Below, one piece after another: positions 53,781 through 64,000 of a DNA stretch of 64,000 bases. The stretch comes from Methanohalophilus halophilus. GTDB lineage: Archaea > Halobacteriota > Methanosarcinia > Methanosarcinales > Methanosarcinaceae. The notes under the pieces are model-generated. The model searched no databases. It saw only the letters and a list, made by a program, of their open reading frames with translations, and was not told where the DNA came from. The stretch lies in the NCBI RefSeq assembly GCF_001889405.1, contig NZ_CP017921.1:696057-760056 (forward strand). Reading direction: 5' to 3'. The position numbers were made by a program, and so were the translations under genes. The stretch's first letter is position 1. Each line of letters begins with the position of its first letter.

Positions 53781-54068
53781 ATGTCAAAAAGAGCCGAACC
53801 ATCAAATGTTCAATCTGATGTCAGTGAACATATCGGTACATCAGCATGTAGTAATAGCCTGTCAGATGACAGGCAATCTAGACACATTGAAGAGATGGCA
53901 CGAAAGGCAACAACCCGTGCAGCAAATGATGCTCTCAAAAATGGCAGGGCTATTACAATCCAACAGGGTAATGCTATTGTCAGGAAATATCCGGATGGCA
54001 GGATCGAAGTGATCAAAACACTTGAAAACGCATTCGTTATCCCCAAAAAACGTATGTATAAAATATGA
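53781..54068 (+). CDS. unknown small protein, 95 residues
   Basis: I do not recognise the family. The protein has a polar, serine-rich first third, then a helix IEEMARKATTRAANDALKNG and a strand-like end GNAIVRKYPDGRIEVIKTLE. A GAGG site lies seven bases before the ATG, so it is probably translated. It lies between two toxin-like genes in a small accessory cluster; a role as regulator or antitoxin is possible only by context. Confidence 0.6.
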   Translation: MSKRAEPSNVQSDVSEHIGTSACSNSLSDDRQSRHIEEMARKATTRAANDALKNGRAITIQQGNAIVRKYPDGRIEVIKTLENAFVIPKKRMYKI

Positions 54069-54104
54069 AGCGAATTCGAATATTTGCGGGGCCAGATAAA
54101 TGAC

Positions 54105-54386
54105 TTACCCTTCTTTTTGGATGTAAATCTGTTGAAGTTGTTCTTTGGTCAAAGGACAATCTATAAGATCACATAACTGTTCCTTAGAAAGATTTAACTG
54201 TTTACTCATTTTACTTAAAAGATTGCTATTATATTCCATTTTGCTCCCGTGGCTTATGAATGTTCTATTACCGGTTTTCTTGCCATCCAGATAATAAACA
54301 TAAATTATGTGATGACCTTTACGTCTTTCTTCAAAACCTTTTTTGGGCAATGCTTTTTGTATCGTTTTTGCTTTATATGAGGCCAC
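54105..54386 (-). CDS. HicA-like small protein
   Basis: The protein of about 93 residues has the HicA-like pattern: an initial helix SYKAKTIQKALPKKGFEERRKGHHIIYVY (the GFxxxRxxGHHxxY form), then TFISHGSKMEYNSNLLSKMSKQLNLSKEQL. HicA toxins are double-stranded-RNA-binding-fold RNases with a histidine. The GTG at 54384-54386 is chosen because GGGGGA lies six bases upstream; that puts the start inside the end of the unknown upstream gene. No standard HicB is adjacent; the overlapping gene could be the partner. Confidence 0.65.
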   Translation of the reverse strand: MASYKAKTIQKALPKKGFEERRKGHHIIYVYYLDGKKTGNRTFISHGSKMEYNSNLLSKMSKQLNLSKEQLCDLIDCPLTKEQLQQIYIQKEG

Positions 54387-55422
54387 GAGAGTCCCCCACA
54401 ATTGAAATCAGTCTCTCCCTCAGTAGCTGGCCACTTTTAGATAACTCATCATCAGTCAGGACATATTCTTGATATAATATGAAGAGTTGTTCTTCTAATT
54501 CTTTAAATACATCTTTCATTCTTGTATTCATAGCAAAAAGACCCAGTTCATCATTGGAACCAATAAAAACCTCATCTTCTAAAATAAATTCAATGGGGAT
54601 TTTATTCTTTGGTTTCATAATTCTATCCGGAGAAGACATATTATCAAGAGTATAGTAACAGGTTTGTTCTATCGAATCTTCACTATCAATGAACAATCCA
54701 AAGTTTCCTTTATGTAGCGGTTTCATTGTTCCACGTAATACTACAAATTTTCCAAGGTGCTCTTGCACCCAATCTTTAATTTCAGGATCAAAATAGCAAC
54801 TTATTTTCCCCTGATTACTTTCAACCGTTATCTTCTTACTCTGGCCAATACTTATCCCGGATATCCATCCAAAAATTTCCTTTTCATATTCTTCAATGGG
54901 TTTGTGTAAAAGTTTCTTTATAATCTTTTTTCGTGAGCCATTTAGTTGTATTTGTGACTTGCCCTGGAATCCTATCGATAATATACGTTTGGAATTTTCA
55001 TCTGGCCACATTGCATAAAATTCTCTAAGTAATTTGTTTACTCGATGAGGATCATTAACAATATCGTACAATTCTTCTTTTGAAATATCTTTTTTAGAGA
55101 GAGCTTCAAGAAGCTCGTTAGTAGCGACTATAGACCTTTCACCGATAGTTCTACATTCTCCAAGAGCTGTCTGCTCATTACTTATCTGGAGATCGGCATG
55201 TACACTACCCATTTCAATATTAGTAAAAAGTAATGTGCAGTATTTTTTCACGTCAAGGGGAAAATCTCCACCTTCACGACAAGGATTTTCAAAATAGTAA
55301 TCACCAAGATTGTAAATGATATTTTGAATATTCTGGATTGCATTAGCCACATCTAGTACAGGAATCTTTTTTTCTCCATCTATAGATAGAGAAATTTTAC
55401 CTTTATATTTTGGAATTTCCAT
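54373..55422 (-). CDS. unknown 349-residue protein overlapping a HicA-like gene
   Basis: I do not recognise this family. The protein starts IPKYKGKISLSIDGEKKIPVLDV. Its middle has ISGISIGQSKKITVESNQGK and a small beta-rich segment (YFDPEIKDWVQEHLGKFVVLRGTMKPLHKGNFGLFIDS) that looks like an OB or Tudor-type barrel. The end contains DELSKSGQLLRERLISIVG. The HicA-like gene starts inside its last codons, so they are translationally coupled. Function could be that of an antitoxin or sensor for the toxin-like protein, but nothing proves this. Confidence 0.7.
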   Translation of the reverse strand: MEIPKYKGKISLSIDGEKKIPVLDVANAIQNIQNIIYNLGDYYFENPCREGGDFPLDVKKYCTLLFTNIEMGSVHADLQISNEQTALGECRTIGERSIVATNELLEALSKKDISKEELYDIVNDPHRVNKLLREFYAMWPDENSKRILSIGFQGKSQIQLNGSRKKIIKKLLHKPIEEYEKEIFGWISGISIGQSKKITVESNQGKISCYFDPEIKDWVQEHLGKFVVLRGTMKPLHKGNFGLFIDSEDSIEQTCYYTLDNMSSPDRIMKPKNKIPIEFILEDEVFIGSNDELGLFAMNTRMKDVFKELEEQLFILYQEYVLTDDELSKSGQLLRERLISIVGDSRGLI

Positions 55423-55741
55423 TGTACCACCTGGAAGGATAGGATGAGATGTATTATTTTTCTACCTTTGTTCTGGGTATAACACTTAAAACTTAATATA
55501 CATTTTGGGAAATACTTGCATTACAAAGGAGAACTATGTAATATCAAATTGGATGAGCAGAGAAATCGTTTAGTCATCTAATTCGATTTTATAAAAGTTT
55601 CATTTTTAGAATGAAACATCGGGATGTAAGCTTTCCTTAATCCTGATCACACTTATGCTCGATGGGCATCCTTCTTGCAGTGCAATTCGATTATAATCGA
55701 TACTTTTTAATATTACTTTTACCTTCTGTATGTGCTACCAG
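55423..55741. other. gap with hairpin, upstream of tRNA-Met
   Basis: GTTTCATT (55597-55604) and AATGAAAC (55610-55617) form an 8-bp hairpin with a TTTAG loop. The TATA-like TTTTTAATATTAC at about 55705-55717 is placed to drive the tRNA. No protein gene is seen. Confidence 0.5.
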
Positions 55742-55851
55742 GCCCGGATAGCCTAGGTGGTTGGGGCGCCAGACTCATAGGGTAAACGATTGGGTGCTCC
55801 CATGTCTCCTGAGACATCTGGAGGCCGCGTGTTCGAGTCACGCTCCGGGCA
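55742..55851 (+). tRNA. tRNA-Met (CAT) with 36-base intron
   Basis: Acceptor stem GCCCGGA/TCCGGGC, T arm GCGTG-TTCGAGT-CACGC, discriminator A, and anticodon stem CCAGA/TCTGG are complete. The intron lies at position 37/38 (55780-55815) in a bulge-helix-bulge: CTCA pairs with TGAG, with the bulges TAG and ACA at both cuts. After splicing the loop is CTCATAA, anticodon CAT. Absence of the initiator features at the acceptor end suggests the elongator form; tRNA-Ile2 with CAT is an alternative. CCA is not encoded. Confidence 0.92.
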
Positions 55852-56205
55852 TCTTTTTTTCTTAAAGGTGAGACTTGTTTAGGCTTACCCAGGATGATTT
55901 TTTATTTGGTCATTATTTTTGTAAATATAAATATTAATAAATGGACCAAATGAAGTTCCCTGTGTGCAACCCCGGAAAACACATTAAAAAGGACAGTTTC
56001 TCAAGTAGTTGATTTTATTCTTGCTTCAGAGGGATTTTATTTAGATGTAGACCCTTAAAAAACAGAAAAGGTGCTGATCAGGATTGCAAGTTATGAATGA
56101 TATGTGTAATGCTTTTTGTATGTCAAACAAATCTGGTAGTTACACACCTTAAAGCTAACTGACCTATTATTTTATAATTAATTATCATTGATAGTGTGAT
56201 ATGCT
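55852..56205. other. gap after tRNA-Met
   Basis: A T-run directly after the tRNA (55854-55860) is its terminator. Beyond it I see no gene. A short stretch at 55990-56060 weakly resembles 57812-57885 on the far side of the symporter gene. Confidence 0.5.
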
Positions 56206-57639
56206 TCAATGTGAATTTACAATTACATCTTCCCCTTCTATACGTCTCTGCCTATCCCGGATTGTGGCTTCCTGGAATTTCTTCTCCACCGACTTTTCCT
56301 CTCCTATCCAGCGATCAACAATCGCACACGCTACAATGTCACCGGTTACATTAACCGATGTACGGCTCATATCAAGGATACGGTCCACGCCTATTATAAG
56401 GGCAATTCCACTTGCAGGAATACCTACGCTGTTCAAAATCATTGCAAGGATGACTATACCAACCCCAGGGGTTGCAGGGGTACCGATAGATGCTCCAACC
56501 ACAGTAATCATGATTATTGCAAGTTGCCCTATACCAAGTTCCACACCAAATACCTGGGATAGAAATACAGCAGCAACGCTTTGATAGAGGGCGGTTCCGT
56601 TCATATTAATGGTGGCTCCCAGAGGTATAACAAATTGGGAAACAGAAGGCCGTACATTAAGTTTCTCTTCCACTGTTTTTATTGAAAGAGGCATTACAGC
56701 CGCAGAGCTGGATGTCGAAAAGGCCAGCAGGAGAACATCGCGAATAGAATGCAAAAACCTTATCGGATTCTTCTTTGATAAAAGGAAAATAATAAAAAGA
56801 TAAATTACCATCATTATGAGTAACCCGGCAAGAACCGTACCCACGTAGACGGTCATTCCCAGTAATGTGTCTATGCCCAGATTGATGGTAAATTTTGTAA
56901 GCAACCCAAAAACAGCAAAAGGAGCCAATAACATGCTCCATTTGACAACTGTCATTGTAACTTCCTGTATTGAACCAAGCAACTCCAGAAGAGGTTTGGA
57001 ACTATCTGGCTTCATAGAAACCAAAGCAATACCTACAATAATTGAAAATATAACTACCTGTAACATCTGGCCGGTTACAATTGCTCCCAGGGGATTGGTG
57101 GGAAGAACAGTACTGACAAGACCGGGAATGTCAGAAAAAGTAGGACCAAAAACATTATCCGGTGAAAGTGAAGTTGTGCTATCATCCATCGTATTCTGCA
57201 CAATCTTATTATCGATGAACAGGCCTGGTTTTATAAACAGGGCTAATCCTAAACCAATTATAATGGCCAGGGAAGTTGTACCGAGAAAGAAAACAACCGT
57301 TCTTGATCCCATTTTTTTCAATTGTTCAATATCTTCTCCAGCAGCCAATCCCCTTATAATAGAAGCAAAAACCAGAGGAACAACAATCATCTGTAACAAG
57401 CCAAGAAAGATATAACCAGGAATAGCAACCCATTCACCAATAATCATTGCAATCGAAGGGTCAACTAATCCTGTAGATGGACCTAAAACTAATCCTACAG
57501 CAATTCCCAAAAACATTGCCAACAATATCTTAAGCCACAATCTGCCTTTGACAAGTGACTGAAGTTGATTGTTCAGATGTTTAAGAGAACGTGGATGAAT
57601 TAATTCCAACGAGTTGAATGTCGCTTTCCGCCTACTCAT
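56206..57639 (-). CDS. dicarboxylate/amino acid:cation symporter (DAACS family)
   Basis: The 477-residue membrane protein has eight segments expected for the GltP/DctA family, and markers FSTSSSAAVMPLSI, PLGATINMNGTALYQ, and VGVDRILDMSRTSVNVTGD (the substrate-binding region). It takes up glutamate, aspartate or C4-dicarboxylates with Na+ or H+. The N-terminus is about 40 residues longer than usual (KATFNSLELIHPRSLKHLNN). It stands alone between the tRNA-Met gene and a histidine kinase gene. Confidence 0.92.
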   Translation of the reverse strand: MSRRKATFNSLELIHPRSLKHLNNQLQSLVKGRLWLKILLAMFLGIAVGLVLGPSTGLVDPSIAMIIGEWVAIPGYIFLGLLQMIVVPLVFASIIRGLAAGEDIEQLKKMGSRTVVFFLGTTSLAIIIGLGLALFIKPGLFIDNKIVQNTMDDSTTSLSPDNVFGPTFSDIPGLVSTVLPTNPLGAIVTGQMLQVVIFSIIVGIALVSMKPDSSKPLLELLGSIQEVTMTVVKWSMLLAPFAVFGLLTKFTINLGIDTLLGMTVYVGTVLAGLLIMMVIYLFIIFLLSKKNPIRFLHSIRDVLLLAFSTSSSAAVMPLSIKTVEEKLNVRPSVSQFVIPLGATINMNGTALYQSVAAVFLSQVFGVELGIGQLAIIMITVVGASIGTPATPGVGIVILAMILNSVGIPASGIALIIGVDRILDMSRTSVNVTGDIVACAIVDRWIGEEKSVEKKFQEATIRDRQRRIEGEDVIVNSH

Positions 57640-57887
57640 GTCAGTTATCCTGCAAAATAATTATTGTTTGTCCATATTACACTATGGATAATTTAATAGA
57701 AGTATGCCGCATACACTGTTATTGAAATCGTCATTTGTTGATTGTACCCCTTAAATATACATGTCTGCATTGTATATCTGGTTTATGGAATCGGACTGAT
57801 TTGATAACGGAAATAAAATAACGGCTTTTCAAGTAGTACATTTTATGCCCAATGCAAGTAGTTTTTATTCAGATGTGGAATTTAGGA

Positions 57888-59783
57888 TTAGTGGTGATTT
57901 TGAGGAATAACGAGTGTGAAAGTGCTACCCTTCCCAACTTCACTTTCAATCCATATATCGCCACCATGCATCTCTATATATTCTTTCACCAATGCAAGCC
58001 CTAAACCGGTACCTTCATATTTCCTTGTAGCAGATGAATCTACTTGCTTGAAATTATTAAAAATATCTTTATGGGCATCTTCTGGTATTCCAATCCCTGT
58101 ATCTTTTACAGACACTTGGAAGTTATCACCAATACATCTTGTATTGATAGCAATGCTCCCATTTTCAGGAGTAAATTTTATTGCATTACCCAGGAGATTG
58201 TGCATTATTTGAAGCATCTTGTTTTTATCGGCTTTAATGTTTGTATCCGTACCATCCAAAATACATTCAAATGAAAGATTCTTCTTGGCTATAAGTGGGT
58301 CAATAAATGGTTTTATATCCTCACAAATTTCAGCAAAATCTACAGATTCGATTTCCAATTCTTCTTTACCTGCTTGTAATTTTGATATAGCAAGAATTTT
58401 GTTTATCAGTTCAAGCAAATGGTCGCCACTTTTCAAGATGTTTGATACATATTTCATCTCTTTATCATTCAAATTCCCGGATTTGTTTGTAGATAATATT
58501 TGAGAGAAACCAATTATGGCATTAAGGGGAGTACGTAATTCATGGCTCACATTGGCTAGAAATTCCGTTTTGGACCGATTTGCATTTTCAGCAAGTAGCT
58601 TAGCGTTGATGAGAGATTTTTCTGCATTTTTGTTTTTGGTAATGTCAATCGTAGACCCATATACCTTGATTATACCATTTTCTTCCTGTGCTTTCCCACT
58701 TGATAAGAACCATCTTGTCACGCCGTTTCCATTAATGACCTCATATTCGAGAGACACAACTTTATCAGGATTTTTTACCCCCTCTTCAATCTTATCCTTT
58801 ATTTCTGGCAAATAGTGGGGTTTGACATAATCGAAGAATGCTTTGAAATCATTTCCTATTGTATTAGGAGGAAGGGCTAATAATTCATTGACACCTTCTG
58901 ATATATAGGTATCAACAAAGTCACCAGTTTCATCTACGGTGGCACTCCATACACTAATTGGTAAATTAAAATGAATTGATTCCAGTTGATTGAAGGCGTC
59001 CTTAAGCTTATATTCATATTGTTTTTTTTCAGTAATATCTTCCATAGTTGCCATAATGCCAAAAATATTTCCTCTCTGGTCATGCATGGGAGTAACAGAC
59101 AAACTGCCATAAAGGTATGAACCCTCCTTTCTCAGTCGACAAACTTCATAACCTGTTATGGTCTCTCCAGCCAATACCCTATTGCGCAGTGAGAGATGTT
59201 CATCAATATTTTCTTCAGGAACCGTTGGCAAAAATTCGCCAATTACTTCCTCGCTGCTCCATCCAAATATTCTTTCTGAGGATTCATTCCATATGATCAC
59301 GTTACTGTTAGTGTCAGTACCATGTATTGCTACAGGAGAAGTTTGAATTAATTTTTCCAGAAATTCCGTTTCTTGTTGTAATCTTCTTTCAGTTTGTTTT
59401 AGGTTTGTGATGTCCCTTTGTGAACTCATGTAGGCAATTATATTTCCTTTTTTATCATAAATAGGGGATACTTTAATTTGTATGTAAAAATAAGTACCAT
59501 CTTTCGTTTTGTTCAATAGTTCCCCATTGTAAATTTTACCAGAAGTCACTGTATCATATATTTCTTTTTGAATCTCTACTGACAGCTGTTCAGCATTGAA
59601 TACATCTGGTTTTTTACCTTTCAGTTCTTCAAAACTCCATCCAAACAGCTGTTCAGCCGCTTTATTCATGTAGATAATTTCATAATTAGTATCAGTAATC
59701 ACTATACTATCAACAGATTGTTTTACGATTTCTGACCACATATTGAAGTTATCAATATTTTCACAATTAGGTAGCGGATTCAT
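57888..59783 (-). CDS. histidine kinase with three PAS domains
   Basis: The protein of about 631 residues has PAS domains near residues 15-130, 140-265 and 270-385 (third more divergent), then HisKA with the phosphorylated histidine in FLANVSHELRTPLNAIIGF, and the ATP-binding domain with NLLGNAIKFTPENG, VKDTGIGIP and GTGLGLALVKEYIEMHGG. No membrane segment is visible, so it senses internal signals. No response regulator lies beside it. ATG 59783 is preferred with GGGGAG five bases upstream. Confidence 0.93.
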   Translation of the reverse strand: MNPLPNCENIDNFNMWSEIVKQSVDSIVITDTNYEIIYMNKAAEQLFGWSFEELKGKKPDVFNAEQLSVEIQKEIYDTVTSGKIYNGELLNKTKDGTYFYIQIKVSPIYDKKGNIIAYMSSQRDITNLKQTERRLQQETEFLEKLIQTSPVAIHGTDTNSNVIIWNESSERIFGWSSEEVIGEFLPTVPEENIDEHLSLRNRVLAGETITGYEVCRLRKEGSYLYGSLSVTPMHDQRGNIFGIMATMEDITEKKQYEYKLKDAFNQLESIHFNLPISVWSATVDETGDFVDTYISEGVNELLALPPNTIGNDFKAFFDYVKPHYLPEIKDKIEEGVKNPDKVVSLEYEVINGNGVTRWFLSSGKAQEENGIIKVYGSTIDITKNKNAEKSLINAKLLAENANRSKTEFLANVSHELRTPLNAIIGFSQILSTNKSGNLNDKEMKYVSNILKSGDHLLELINKILAISKLQAGKEELEIESVDFAEICEDIKPFIDPLIAKKNLSFECILDGTDTNIKADKNKMLQIMHNLLGNAIKFTPENGSIAINTRCIGDNFQVSVKDTGIGIPEDAHKDIFNNFKQVDSSATRKYEGTGLGLALVKEYIEMHGGDIWIESEVGKGSTFTLVIPQNHH

Positions 59784-62728
<2,945 letters not shown>

Positions 62729-63210
62729 TCGCAGCATCAATGTCTTCGCGGGCTTCTAAAGCATATTTTGAACGCTCACGAAGGCTATCAGAAACATGTG
62801 AGGGCGGTGTTTCAATACAATCTGAAACGCCGCCCCTTCTTTTGGCCCTTACACTTTACTGGTGCACATACACGCCTCCAGCGCAGACAGACTGCTTTTG
62901 TTTTTCAAGGCAGTCCTGGTTATGGAACAGGAATGGATGAAGATTTGGAACTTGGTTAAAGCAAGTCGAAAAGCTCACAGCCATGGCAAAAGATGAGTGT
63001 GCAAAGGTGGCTGCAAAGTAAATCATATTCGACTATGGTTGCAGTTTTCCATCACAGGGTTAAAATATTTTCCTTGCTCTTTTTCCCAGCGATTGTTTGG
63101 TATGAATTCCAAACACTTTACTTTTTATAGATATGTCACAGGGTTTAAGTTATAAATAAGAAAACTCATACTGCATACCCATAATCAATCACCTTTTCAC
63201 AGTGAAAACC
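62729..63210. other. gap between katG and polB
   Basis: It contains the katG terminator hairpin and a second inverted repeat, GACTGC (62890-62895) with GCAGTC (62910-62915), a 6-bp stem. TATA-like AAGTTATAAATAAG lies at about 63147-63160 and would start polB transcription near 63185. No gene is convincing. Confidence 0.5.
62802..62843 (+). terminator. long bacterial-style terminator after katG
   Basis: GGGCGGTGTTTCA (62802-62814) pairs over 13 positions with TGAAACGCCGCCC (62823-62835), with one G-T pair and an 8-base loop, followed by CTTCTTTT. A strong GC-rich stem plus T run is typical of bacterial factor-independent termination. Confidence 0.8.
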
Positions 63211-64000
63211 ATGGCCACAAACCTACCTGATCAGCTAGAATTCCAGCTCATAGATGCCGACTACTTCAGACAGGACAACTCTCCTGTAATACGCCTGTTT
63301 GGGCGTTCCTCAGAAGGTAAAAGTATATGCTGTCAGGTACCTGGTTTCGAACCTTATTTTTATGTCAACTGTAATGCAGATCTGGAACAGGTTGCATCTG
63401 CTATCAAACAAAAGTTCGAGCAGGTGAAAGCCATAGAAGAGGTTGAGAGGTTTGAACCGGTAGGCTACCAGACCACAGCCACCCATATGTTAAAGATAAT
63501 CACCCATGATCCGGGTAACGTGCCGGAGATCAGGGATGATATAGCCGCCATGCCTGCTGTAAAAGAGATCTATGAGGCAGACATCCTATTCAGGAACCGC
63601 TTTCTAATTGATAGGAACCTGCATGGGATGGGTTGGATGCGGATAACCCCTCAGGGTTCCCTGCAGGACCTCCCCCTCTGCAATATAACCTGCAGCAGTG
63701 AGAATGTGGAAGAATTTGAAAGAAAGGAACCTGCACCTCTGCGAAACCTGGCTTTTGACATAGAGTGTTTGCCAGTGGACGGCAATATGCCCACTCCTGA
63801 AACCTCTCCGGTTATAATGATCAGTATCTCCTTTGCACCGGCCTATCAGGGTAAAGAAACCATAGTCCTGATAGCCAAACCTGCGGAGGGGCTTGACGGG
63901 GATGTGGAAGCATGTCAGGATGAAGCTTCCATGCTATCCAGGTTTTTTGAGATATTCAGGGAATACGATCCCGACGTAGTGACCGGCTACAACAGCAATG
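63211..64000 (+). CDS. polB: family B DNA polymerase, N-terminal part (continues past window)
   Basis: The open frame reaches the window end (263 codons visible). It has the N-terminal domain and the exonuclease motif I, LAFDIECLP (near residue 182), and the start of motif II, GYNSN, as the last bases. The family proofreads and synthesises DNA in replication or repair. No ribosome-binding site precedes the ATG; the transcript may be leaderless-like. The full gene would be about 2.4 kb or longer. Confidence 0.95.
   Translation, partial: MATNLPDQLEFQLIDADYFRQDNSPVIRLFGRSSEGKSICCQVPGFEPYFYVNCNADLEQVASAIKQKFEQVKAIEEVERFEPVGYQTTATHMLKIITHDPGNVPEIRDDIAAMPAVKEIYEADILFRNRFLIDRNLHGMGWMRITPQGSLQDLPLCNITCSSENVEEFERKEPAPLRNLAFDIECLPVDGNMPTPETSPVIMISISFAPAYQGKETIVLIAKPAEGLDGDVEACQDEASMLSRFFEIFREYDPDVVTGYNSN

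Noticed and set aside
62740-62940. Small frames after katG.
   Set aside because: They run through the terminator hairpin and read as repetitive basic sequence with no family features.

Overview
The window is chromosomal DNA of a methylotrophic methanogenic archaeon of the Methanosarcinaceae; Methanohalophilus or a close halophilic relative is my best guess. Support: formyltransferase Ftr, tyrosine decarboxylase MfnA (methanofuran), a methylcobamide:CoM methyltransferase, corrinoid synthesis and cobalt uptake genes, archaeal replication and translation genes (Orc1/Cdc6, PolD small subunit, PolB, aRF1, Taw1), and a very acidic S-layer protein of the duplicated methanosarcinal type with a PGF-CTERM tail. 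None of the intact genes I call ends in TAG, as expected of an organism that decodes TAG as pyrrolysine.

Layout. 1-7.6 kb: CBS proteins, a Pab1020-type RNA ligase, a SelB-like factor, a RecA/KaiC-like ATPase, a SpoIIM-like membrane protein, and a divergent pair of corrinoid-linked methyltransferases (MetE-type and MtaA-type). 7.3-13.1 kb (minus strand): DUF1294 protein, argS, aRF1, taw1, PolD small subunit. 13.16-14.94 kb: an IS200/IS605-type element with broken tnpA and intact-length tnpB. 15-18.7 kb: signal peptidase, cdc6, a clear replication origin with four ORB boxes, mfnA with an in-frame TAG, and an unassigned structured RNA. 18.7-28.6 kb: site-2 protease, TraB-like protein, two PH-domain membrane proteins, ftr, CopB-type ATPase, K+ channel, ribK and ribB. 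28.6-31 kb: tRNA-Pro and a DUF3179/CcdA/TlpA-like operon. 31-34.8 kb: trkA remnant, trkH, ABC exporter. 34.8-44.3 kb: mutS-mutL, cbiD-cbiE, cbiMNQO. 44.3-49.7 kb: CBS protein, antiporter, P-type cation ATPase, zinc ribbon, second KaiC-like ATPase. 50-52.3 kb: S-layer gene with a long structured leader. 52.4-55.4 kb: lipoprotein and a small accessory cluster with a RelE-type toxin-antitoxin pair and a HicA-like gene overlapping an unknown gene. 55.7-59.8 kb: intron-containing tRNA-Met, dicarboxylate/amino-acid symporter, three-PAS histidine kinase. 60.5-64 kb: katG, probably acquired from bacteria together with its terminator, and the start of polB.

The strongest leads are (1) the in-frame amber codon at codon 41 of mfnA, a candidate pyrrolysine site in a cofactor-biosynthesis enzyme; (2) the structured RNA at about 18534-18701, with a closed multi-helix fold and a possible pseudoknot; (3) the origin at 16990-17290; (4) a TnpB whose canonical RuvC-II glutamate is replaced by glycine while a glutamate lies 48 residues later, as in the lineage related to Fanzor; and (5) the uncharacterised overlapping gene pair at 54105-55422. 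All functional calls come from reading translations and recalling family features; no database search was run.
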